A stretch of DNA of 64,000 bases from Viola odorata (Eukaryota > Streptophyta > Magnoliopsida > Malpighiales > Violaceae): positions 3,610,001 to 3,674,000 of the forward strand of contig OY829540.1 of NCBI GenBank assembly GCA_963691705.1, written 5' to 3'. The notes under the pieces were generated by a model. That model worked only from the letters and a program-made list of their open reading frames with translations. It did not search any database and had not been told where the DNA came from. Made by a program: the position numbers and the translations under genes. Below, in pieces: positions 22,101-32,101 of this stretch (positions are counted from its first letter, which is position 1; every line of letters begins with the position of its first letter).

Positions 22101-25100
22101 AAAATGACCATAGAGATCTGTCAAGTGGAAAAAGTATAGATTCTCGTATCTTTTTGAGAATTCAATATAGGACTTGCATCCTATGAGCAAAGCTATAGGG
22201 GCTTTCAGAAAAATTTCATTCTGAAGTTCTTGATTTTGACCTACTCTTTGGTATAATTATCTTTTAGCTTGAAAATTAATCTACAATATTTCTATGCTAG
22301 TTCATAAATTTTTTCTTTACCTTTACGTATACAGAAAAGAGAAAAAACTAACTCATTCACTAAATAGCTGAACTGCATACCAATCACATATACCACCAAC
22401 ATACCAGCACCTACATGTAAATACACACCTTTGCTGCAAAATATACTTCACCACACAAAAGTAAGTAATTCCATTCTCTTTCTCTGTATTTCACACATTA
22501 GCAAAAGAAAAGCACATAACATTTTGTTCCGAGTTCTAAATTAATACATTCAACTTGCATATCTAAGTTGAAAAGTTGAAAAATCTGCTCTCATAATTGG
22601 TTTAACAAAAAAATCAATTTTCTTCCCGAAAATCATGTACTCTACAGATTCTGTTTAGGTGTATTGCAGTTGGCCTAGTGATGAAAATCACAAGTTTTAG
22701 CCAGAAGAATATTGAACACAATAACAACAAAATGTTGTCAGATGAAGCAAGCTCCTCCGAAATTCATGTTAGTTGCTAAAGTTTGTAAAATGTCCTATTG
22801 CCTTGGGATACATGACAGCACATAAGCAAACACAAGGACAAACAGACATTTCCAAGTGACAGAAATTTTGCGCAACATGAAACAGACCAAAAACTATAAC
22901 TCAATCTACTTATATAAGGCCTCAGCTAGTGTCTACGATGCAATTATAGCTTCTTCTTCTTCTTTTCCCTTTTTTGAGAGAAAGCGAGGCAGTTATAGTT
23001 ACTAACAATCACAAAAGTAACTCTAACCTGCAACATCTACGAACTCTTCACGTTTGTAGCCTTTGTGTTTACCCTTGTAAAGACAGACAAGAAAGCCTCC
23101 AACTAGAAGCAGAAGTATAAGTCCTCCAAGGATTCCAAGTATAATTCCTTTAGTTGGCTTATGTGGATGACCAGCTGCAAGAACAAAAAAATGGAATTAC
23201 CTACTCTTGCAAGGAGGACTTTAACTAATGTAGTTAATTTTAAAAATAAAAATCCAATTACCTGAACCATTGCTATTAGATTCACAAACGTGTGAATTTC
23301 TCTCACCACAATTCAAGTGATTTCCTGTAAAACTAATTAAGTGAACATGTAAAAATATTAAGTTGCCTAATCACATTAGACACACAAATACACATGAAAG
23401 GAACGACACTTCAAAAATCAGAGGAAGTGTGCATGCAAAGTTTATTTGAAATAACTAATCAATTCTGCTCTTACTTATATTTTGAAATTCGGAACAAATG
23501 GTCTGGAACTTGACCACTGAGATTGTTTGAATCAAGCAGACTGCAAAAGGATTGAACAATGCATAAAAAACTGGAAAGCTGCCAGGGCGTAAAAAGCCAA
23601 AAACAACGGAAACTCACTGTTAAAAAAGATAGAACTCTAGTATTAATGATACATATTTCTATATGAAGTCAACTACAATATCCAGTGCTATATAGGAATC
23701 ACATAGGGCATCAGTACTTACATATTGATCAAGCTAGAAAGACCAGAAAGTGAGTCCGGGATGGCTCCACTGAGGTTGTTTCGACTCAATGTTCTGCTTG
23801 CAGTGTTAAAAGAGAAGCTTCTGGTTACAAATTCCATAAGACCGCAGATAAAAGATACATCCAAGAGGGAAAAAATGGCATCACTTACAAAAATTGAAGC
23901 TTTTTAAGCTGGCCAAGGGAAGATGGTATTTCACCACTTAAGCGATTATTTTCCAAATCTAAGCTGTTCAAATTTGACAAATTTCCAAAATCTTTTGGAA
24001 TCTCACCAGCTATGCCATTTCCTTTCAATGTTCTGCATGATAAATATATCTATTATACACTAGTAGTATGCTTACACACATCAGTCCTGTATCTTCCAAT
24101 TAACAAGAAACTGAATAAATCAAAAGGTACGTCACTGAAAACTAAATGAAGCTGGTCAACCAAAACAAACCCATCAAGATTGTCGTGCATGTACTTAGTT
24201 TTCCAATTAGGTGAATTACAATTAAAAGGGTTGAAAGTCACATTTATCATGCATATACTTATATATAAACTAACATGCAATATTTAGAGAGACAACTTTC
24301 ATTTCAGGCAACAAAAGTTCTAATAACTTAGAAGCATAGAACAGCTTGAACCCTCGTAAATTATTGCATGTCAAGAAGACCGAGAATTATTCTATTCTTT
24401 AGAATCACAGATAAGAAGAATGGACATAAAAAGATAAATAATAATTTAAAAAAACTATCAAAAAGACAACCGGATCCTACGATGGCGTAGTATCACATGC
24501 ACGGCAATAGTGATAAAATTTCTAAAAACTAATGTTTATGAAAAACATAGATGGCCTCACCAACGATCCCAAATGCATCGCAATAATAAATAGCACATGT
24601 AAAGCATAATGCTTACGTACAGTGTAGTGAGAAACTTCAAAACACCAATCCCGGGGGACAACCTTCCAGAACAGTTCATGCCAGACAAAGTTCTGCAGAA
24701 AACTGAAAAACATAAGCATTTACCTTACAAAAAAGTAGCAAGTTACAATAGGTAAAATACAGATTTATCACTAAATTTTCTTTGATGTTCAACTTTAGTC
24801 CTTATTTTGATCTTCTTGCGTGATATCTTTAATTTTAACAGATCATTGCAATTTTAGGGTGGTGCTTGCCTCCAATTGAACAAACAAACTGGTAGGTAGG
24901 TGAAGCCTATCTCATCTTAGAATCAACAAATTCAACCCCAGAAAGCTGACACTTTTTTATTTGTTTTGATCTACAAGTAGTCAACAATTTCCACGAGCAC
25001 AAACACCATTTTTAGAAACTTTTTTCATTCACCAAACTACACTACCTAATTTACAAGTTTAAATTGGAGGAAAGAATAACATTGTTATAAATTGTTAATT

Positions 25101-26078
25101 TAATGTCATGATAGGAATTTGGAAAAGATAGGAACAGAAGTGGCACATGGAGTAGATTACACGGTGCAACTTGGTCTTCACCGAAACATAATATTCTAAC
25201 ATCCTTCACTAAGCATTTCAAAACAAGATGTAAGACCACATGAAAGGAAACTTACACAGAAATGACATGGCTACCTTCATCGCAGATAATATTTGACCAA
25301 GTGCATGGATTAACTTGATCTGGATTCCAATCCGATAATTGACCAGTAGGAGGATTCATTGAAACCTTCAGTGCATGCAAGGCCTCTCCTGTGAACCAAT
25401 GCATAAATATTCACTATTAGATCAAGCAACTATGCCACCAATGTCAGTCAATACTGCACAACTACTCGCAAAAACCCATGCAAAAAATGAATTGAGAAAA
25501 CTTTCAAATGGGCCCATTTTGTAGAGGATTCAGGATTGACCCAATGACACTCTGATGGAGGCATGAAGCAAATTGCTACTTGCCTATCATTGTTAGGACC
25601 TAAGGTTTGAATCAGACAACTAAAATTCCCATTCCTCAAACTAAATTTGACATTATTGACAAATTACCCACCAACTCTCTTCCTATATAAACAAATTATA
25701 CTTATTTAGTGAATGGAGAATGTCTTCAACTTTTACATCAACCAAAGACGAAAGTAAAGAAACATTTATAATTGTTGTACACATGCATACAAGGCAAGCT
25801 CTAACCTAAAGTCAAACATGCTAATGGATACGTCACAGCTAGGCTACACCATTTCACTGGCAGACTGATTAGAAGACCGTGAGAAGGGTCTAATGGATTG
25901 ATGATTCGCAATTTCTATAATTATGTTAATGGTATCAAATGCCAAAACAAGAAAAAATAAAGCAGTTAGTAGCATGTCTTGAAGAAACCCCTGTACCTTG
26001 ATAATCAGAAGATGCAAAAGAAAGTAAGCAAGCAAATACCAAGGCTGCAAAAACTAGTTCCATCTTCAACAGCATCAT
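19177..26078 (-). CDS. LRR receptor-like serine/threonine kinase, LRR-II type (At5g10290/At5g65240-like)
   Basis: Eleven coding exons can be joined without a frame break: 26078-25997, 25388-25256, 24692-24621, 24032-23889, 23793-23722, 23540-23475, 23332-23262, 23174-23028, 21343-21002, 20069-19675 and 19491-19177 (1,839 nt, 612 aa). All introns are GT-AG. Order: signal peptide ([14 protein letters not shown]), LRR N-cap with [11 protein letters not shown], four to five LRRs largely on 72- or 144-nt exons, a short Ser/Asn-rich linker, a transmembrane helix ([20 protein letters not shown]), then a kinase with [36 protein letters not shown] and IAPEYL. The C-terminus ends in DAIELSGGR. All catalytic residues are present. 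The exon plan and sequence match the SERK/NIK-related LRR-II subfamily; I recall At5g10290 as nearly the same length. The ligand is unknown. The site is the plasma membrane. Confidence 0.93.
20740..20754. repeat. poly-C tract (15 C) in an intron of the receptor kinase
   Basis: An uninterrupted C run in the 932-bp intron between the exons ending 21002 and starting 20069. It is length-unstable in principle. Confidence 0.9.
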
Positions 26079-26085
26079 CCCTGGT

Positions 26086-26608
26086 GATAGATGCAGAGAA
26101 ACACATGAACAAAAACCAACATATCTGCACAAGAAGCATCTCATGTCAATTATAAATTTTATGCACTTTGATAAAATTATCCATTTGGGAAAGTTGCACA
26201 GAAGTCTAACTGAAAGCAAGACTAGACAGGTGAAGAAAAAAAAGATCTCTGTGCATATCTGCACACATGCTAGTGGAATTATGTGGTACCAACTAGCCAC
26301 TATTTCAATTTTAAAGAGAAGGAAATTCATTCTAACATTTTTCTAGTCCCTACATCCCATTTTGATGATTTTTAAACTACCCAAACATTCAATTCGGTAG
26401 CTAATACATAATATGAAGATTTTAGATCAAACTTTCCACTCTGTTCAACACATTTTCAAAGACACCAAAACGCACACCTCCCAAGCTCCAAACTGGAAAT
26501 CAAAGCCGAGAACAAAAATTTGCAAAACCCAAGAGAACCCATGAATAGCGGATGCACAGGAAACAGTAAATAAGCATTAAACCATAATTTAGAAGGAAAA
26601 GGAGGTAC
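26086..26608 (-). other. probable 5'-UTR intron of the receptor kinase
   Basis: On the minus strand CTCCTAAAG/GTACCTCC near 26608 is a good donor, and ATCACCAG/GGATG just upstream of the ATG is a good acceptor. The implied non-coding first exon ends near 26609 and leads into the region starting about 26650. This is inferred from consensus only. Confidence 0.45.
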
Positions 26609-26679
26609 CTTTAGGAGAAAGAATCAAGCTTTAAGTGGAGGACTTTCCATGGAGGAGGAATTTCCACGGATTCAAGTGA

Positions 26680-27580
26680 GTCAATCAGAGTTAGGGCTTG
26701 TTGTGTTTGTGGGTCGAAGAAGGCCTCACTCACAGTCTGATCTGGCTGTTAGAAGCAGAACTACCAATAACAAAGTGTTGAAGTCTGTGCTTGTGTACAT
26801 GTACCCATTGCCCACTCTCTCATTTCCTATTTTGTTGTGTCCTTTTTGGTTTTCACAGCCAAAATCTATGCGTTGAAAAGTTGTCATCTCTTCTCTTGAG
26901 TTCCAACTTCCATTCCGTCTACCTAACTTATCCACTCTTTTATTTTTTATTTTTTTCCCTATAAAGTCAAGTTTGCAGTAAAAAGAAAGAAATATTGTCG
27001 TCGCCGTCATGTAAAAATTGAAATCTTTATTTTTTTAGGAAGCACAGCAGCAGCCATGGATAACTTAAAAGAATGTTATTTATTTATTTTCTCAGGAAAA
27101 AAAAGAATGGAGAAAGATTTTGCACAACTATCACATTCGCTTTCCATGGACTTTGCTGAGTGTGTTCGGTCTTTCCTGCTGGTCGGTGGTCCTCCTATCT
27201 ACCTCTCCTACCCTATCCTATCATATCATGGTGTCAACACTTGAGAGCTGTTTGGCTAATTAAACAAACAAAAAATGCGACTTTTCTTCAATGGAGACCA
27301 ACATTGACCCTTTACTCTTATTTTTTTTGATCTAGAGTGGACCATGTCGTAAAAGAAATTTGACGTTGAACAATTTTTTATCGAATGAGATGCTATCGCT
27401 GGCCAAAGGGATTAAATCATTTTATTTTAATGATTTTATACCCACAAATTAAAATACAAATTAATATAATTTTATTGAAGTATTTTTTAGATGCTAGTGA
27501 TTAAGAACTTTAAATGCATCATTGGATGATTATCAAATTCAAGATCAAATGCAATTAGTTTAAATGAGTAGCCTCTTTTA
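26680..27580. other. intergenic DNA upstream of the receptor kinase
   Basis: The probable promoter of the minus-strand receptor kinase lies at its left end. No other gene is supported. Confidence 0.4.
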
Positions 27581-28356
27581 TACTCCCTCCGTCCATTATT
27601 ATTGGACGTTTTAGCCTAAAAACTTTGTCCATTTTTAACTGACGCGTTTGTCATTTCAGTCCACTTTGTTATTATTCTGACAAAAATGCCCTCAAACGAC
27701 CCGTCGTTTTCATGCTGAGCTACTCGTCATACAGGGCAAAAAAGGAAAACGAAAAAATTGAAGGATGAAATTTGACATTTGACAGCAGACCTGAACACGA
27801 CAGTGTCAGAAAAAGCTGCTGCCATTTCAGTCCTTCAACTTTCCTCCTCCAATTTTAAATGGACAATAAAACATGTTCGGACGACAATATCACGAAGGTG
27901 ACCATAGATTCGTGACGGAAATGACGAGACGAACAAAACGCAGGTGGCGGCGGACCGATCGGAGGCCGGACGCGCCGGCGCGTGGCGGCGCGTGGCCGGA
28001 GCGCGCGACGGCTTCGGCCGCTTTTGGCGGAGCGTCCGCCTCCAATTGGTACCGTTCCACCTGGGTTTTGCTCGTCTCGTCCTTGCGCTCCTTTATGTGG
28101 CGGAGGTGAGAACAGAAAACGCTTACAGAGGGAGGAGGTGAGAACAGAAAACGCTTACAGAGGGAGTATTTTTCGATCAGAAGGAGAAAGAAAGAAAAAA
28201 AAGAAAGAGAGAAAGAAGAGAGAGGGAAAAGGCAGAAGCAGCCAATGACGTGCTGACACGTGGCCGACCGTGCTGACGCCTCTGTCACTCCCCTAAAATA
28301 CTGTAAAATACCGTGATTCACTCCCTCGCGTCCATTAAAAATGGACGGAGGGAGTA
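27581..28356. mobile_element. large MITE-like element with CTCCCTCCGTCCATT ends (776 bp)
   Basis: The left end TACTCCCTCCGTCCATTATT and the right end ATGGACGGAGGGAGTA are inverted. The right 40 bp are themselves a foldback (CTCCCTCGCGTCCATT / AATGGACGGAGGGAG). The interior has a strongly GC-rich block (about 27930-28040) foreign to its surroundings and a 32-bp tandem duplication. ORFs inside it are low-complexity and not credible as genes. Confidence 0.65.
28102..28166. repeat. two tandem copies of a 32-bp unit
   Basis: The unit begins GGAGGTGAGAACAGAAAACG and is repeated with a 32-bp period. Copies start at 28102 and 28134. Confidence 0.9.
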
Positions 28357-28633
28357 CTCCTTTAAAAAGTATTTAAGAAATTCTATTTTTAAGCAAAATT
28401 GTTTTTAACATTTTATGAGCATTTTCTGCCTATTGACTAGTGATATATCATCAGAAATTGCTTTAACAATATACTGTTATATCACCTGTTTAATAGCTTA
28501 AAAGAAATTTGATGGGACATGATATGACTGATCAAGTATATTATAAAAGAAAGATAGCAAAGTTACTCGTAAATCAACTTGTAAGGAATATACTATTACT
28601 ATCACAAAAAGGATTCGTCGCCCTCCATCAACG

Positions 28634-29066
28634 TTAACCGCAACAACCTGGTCTGCAATCAGCGTCTGTCTCGGGGGAGAGAATCGCCCGGCAAACCGGG
28701 CAGGTCACGTGACGAGCGAACCACTTATCGATACACTGCTGATGGAACACGTCGTTGCATTTAGGCAGCAAACGCAGCGTTTCCGACTCTTCAAACTCAC
28801 CCAAGCAGATCGCACACTCCACACTCCACCATCGTAACTCCTCTTCCGATTTCTAAGTCATTCACCTTGGAGTACTGGAACAACGGAAAAGCCTTGATTT
28901 CCGTAGGATCAAGGCCAAACTGGTGGGGGTGGAAACAGAAGAAAAAGCAATTCACTCGGTCGAGCAAACCGGCGAAAAAATAAGGATAGAAAACGCAGCC
29001 GATGAGCGTGACTACTCCGAATAAGAAGCCGATGACAGCAGTGACAGGGTCGCGTGCGTCCAACAT
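28634..29066 (-). pseudogene. ATL-type RING finger gene broken by a 7-bp duplication
   Basis: From ATG 29066 the product has a membrane-spanning N-terminus (AVIGFLFGVVTLIGCVFYPY) and the ATL landmark GLDPTEIKAFPLFQYS. The frame then meets a stop right after MVECGVCDLLG. The following frame resumes exactly with VECAICLGEFEESETLRLLP and the rest of the RING to a stop at 28634. The break is a perfect tandem duplication of 7 bp (plus-strand ACTCCAC twice, 28816-28829); one copy would restore a single 142-codon frame. The RING reads C-x2-C...C-N-D-V-F-H-x2-C...C-x2-C, so the usual fourth ligand His is Asp. ATL proteins are ubiquitin ligases; this copy should not make one unless the duplication is an assembly error. 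Confidence 0.8.
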
Positions 29067-30721
29067 TACCTTATCAGAGTGCGCTGATGAGCCGCCGCCT
29101 GAGTGTGCGTGAGACTTGAAAAATAGAGTAACAGATATCGGAAGAATAATGAATTAATGGTTGTATTTTGTTTGCCTTCTGTAGTGCGTATTTATACGGT
29201 GTCGTGTACCAAACCTACTAGAAGTCGGTATTGGTGTTGGTATTGGAATTGGATTAGAATTAGGTTTACAACCCAAACCTACTACACGCGCTTTTTTCTA
29301 GGTAAATTATAGGTTTGATTTATAGTGGGGGAAAATAATATATGTTGTCAAAATAAAATTTGGATTTGTAATTTTTTTTTTAAATCAAAATTTAAATTTG
29401 TATTTTAAAAAAATAAATAAAATACAATTAGTTAAAAAAAGAGAGGGAAAAACACCATAGATTTAATGAAAAGTTTCAAGATAAAAGAACATTTCCAATT
29501 CCTTCCATCAATGTCTTCAGTTTTTTAGTTTCGCGTATTCATCTACTCATCCTTACGCTATTCAGTCTAAATGAACACTATCCCTTTGTTAAGGACAAGC
29601 TTTTAACGGGAGACAATGTGATATATTTGATGGTTTCAATCCTCTTCAAACCCTAATTAATTTCTCAGTGCTAAAATGTAAAATCCCCATTTCTCAGGTT
29701 CCATTGTTCCTGTAATGATCTTGGGCCAAAAACGTATTGGGCAGGTTATTCTATTATTTCTATTAGTAGAGTTAATGGGCTAAGCCTATGAGTGTAAAGA
29801 TGTAGTGACAAAACGTATCCGTTTTCCTTTTCTATCTTTTTCTTCCTTCCCCTGTTTCTTCTACGATCTCATATTCTTCTTCTTCAATCTATCCCGGTTC
29901 GTAACAATCGCCATATAGGGAGGGAGTTGTTAGTAACCATCCATTACATGAAAGATGTGCTTACATTGATTTTTCGCTCCATACGGATTTGTAGAGGAGA
30001 TACACACCTCCCAGAAGTTGTATGGTCTCCATGCTGTTGTTCCCTTTCAATCGCAAGAGGGCGCTACTTCCGCTTGAGTGTTTCTTGCGGACGAAACAAT
30101 TATTGCAATACAGTTACTGATCCTTACAAGTATTTGTAAGGAAGTGGGGAATGAAATTCTTTCCGATGAGCATGAGTCGGTAGATGAGATGCTTGCGAAG
30201 ATGAAGGAGGCCTTTCCACAGGCTGGTGATGAGCAAGAGTTGGTTCCACAGGCTGGAATGCAACTGAAGGATTTACAAGCTTGCGCATGTTACTTACGAG
30301 TCATAGATTTTGGAATTATAAGAAGAGAAAGAGAAACTATAAGGTTGTTGGGCAACTGTCGTGTAAGGAATTTGGGAGATGAGTGGTACAAGATGTTAGG
30401 ACTTCATTTTTATCACGGCAATATTTTAAACAATGCTAAAATTTTGGCTACGGATGGTCCTCTGTGAATTTGATTCCTATAGCTGATGCTACACGTCAAC
30501 AAATGCCAACGTTTCATGTCTGAGCTGGAAGAAAATAATAATATTTTATTAGAGTCTAACGGTCCAACATGTCATGTCGATATGAAGTGTTCATTTAGAT
30601 TGAGTAGAGGGTACCGAGTGTGTAATTGGTGAGTGGAGGGTGCTAGCTCTGCATTTCAGATGAGTAGAGGGGCAAGCGAAGCTATAAAACCCTCCATCTT
30701 GTAATCGTAGTACTTATTCTC
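29067..30721. other. intergenic DNA with an unassigned ORF
   Basis: Bases 29067-29200 hold the promoter side of the RING gene. At 29700-30720 the sequence looks exonic or LTR-like in composition (pyrimidine-rich 29830-29900). It holds a 129-aa frame (30078-30467) with an acidic and charged segment that I do not recognise and cannot link to the N-terminal half of CTP synthase. It may be part of a degraded transposable element. Confidence 0.3.
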
Positions 30722-31497
30722 GCCAATTTCTCTCTGTTCTAGGAGCTGGGAACTTTTGCTTGATTCATGTCAGCCTAGTATCGGTATGAATGTTGTAGGT
30801 GAACAGGTAAACTTTCTTCTGCACTTTAATTAAAAAATTGCAAAGTTTTATCACTTAAATGTTTTTGATTTACTCCGTGCAGAAAACGAAACCAACCCAA
30901 CATAGTGTTCGGGAGCTTAGAGGCTGCTTAGGTTTGACACCAAATATTTTAGCTTGCCGCAGCACATTGGTACTGCTCTCGTTTCTTTCATTTGGAAACA
31001 CACTTGTGCTTGCTTCAGATTTATATGTTAGAAACCGGCCATTTTGCAGGCACTTGATGAGAATGTGAAGCTTAAATAGTTTCGATTCTGCCATGTTCCG
31101 ATGATTATAAACTTTTTTTTGTGTGCTACGCGAAAATATACTCATCTAATTTAAACGATCATTGAAGAAAATGTGTTTTCCAGGAACAAAATATTGTTAG
31201 TCTTTATGATGTTCCCAACATCTGGCACATTCCCTTAGTTTTAAGAGTAAGTACTACTAGTTCAACTTCTGAATTTCTTTCTTGATATATGGTCTGAGTC
31301 TTATATCTAATTAGATGTTGTCATGTTGATGTGTTTCTTTTTTATCAGGAGCAAAAAACTCATGAGGCAATTCTAAGAGAGTTGAATCTTAGGTTCGTGT
31401 AATTAGCTCAATCCGCAATGCACCATACAGCATCTTTCTTTTTTTCCCTTCTTTAGAGGTTTAAAAGTTGTACACGTTTAAAGGTTGTACACGTTCC

Positions 31498-32101
31498 TGA
31501 TAATACAAAAGTATATCACAAGGGCACAACGGACATTGTACCTTCACAAAGTACCGTTGACCAGTCAAAACGGCACATGACCGGTTTGACCAAGTCAAAC
31601 ATATGAAACGGCATCGTGACCGATTGACCAAGTCAACGGGAATAAGTGACCAAAGGACAAGTCTATCCCGATCGCCTCAAAACGGCACGAAGCCGATCCA
31701 CTCGCTAAGCTGTGAAGAAACGGATCGACACCTCTTCAAACATTGACCAGGTCAATGTTCTCCAAACGGCAGCATGCTGATTCCACACAACGGCAGTGTG
31801 CCGATTCGCTATAAACGGCACCTTGCCGATTCGGTATAAACGACTTAAAGCCTACAATAAAGGTACACTGTATGCTATTTCTATTAAATCAGTGGTCAAA
31901 GCCACACATGGGAGACAGCATTTCCTGCTCCCACTCAACCATTATAAAACTATTACCCATAGGGAATGTTTATCCTCCAAAAGGTATGGTCTCTACTTTA
32001 TGTTTATTAACTCTTACTTTTGAACCACTTTGTGGAAAAAAGAGGAAAGGTGTCAGTAGATCTAACCACTCCAACCACTCTAGTCCTACATAAGGACTAG
32101 A
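31498..32101 (+). repeat. left LTR of the TR-GAG element, part 1
   Basis: The first 604 bp of the LTR. It is interrupted after CTAGA by the palindromic insertion and resumes at 36155-36372; 604 + 218 = 822 bp, exactly the length of the right LTR. It carries several AACGGCA-x-GCCGATT motifs, three of them at a 24-bp period (31765-31830). Confidence 0.95.

Noticed and set aside
27056..27244. 62-codon frame near the receptor kinase promoter
   Set aside because: Short, no recognisable motif, in AT-rich DNA; not supported.
27890..28321. 143-codon minus-strand frame and overlapping plus-strand frames in a GC-rich block
   Set aside because: Low-complexity translation (Ser/Phe- and Arg/Ala-rich) entirely inside a MITE-like element; no domain, and frames exist in several registers because of GC content.
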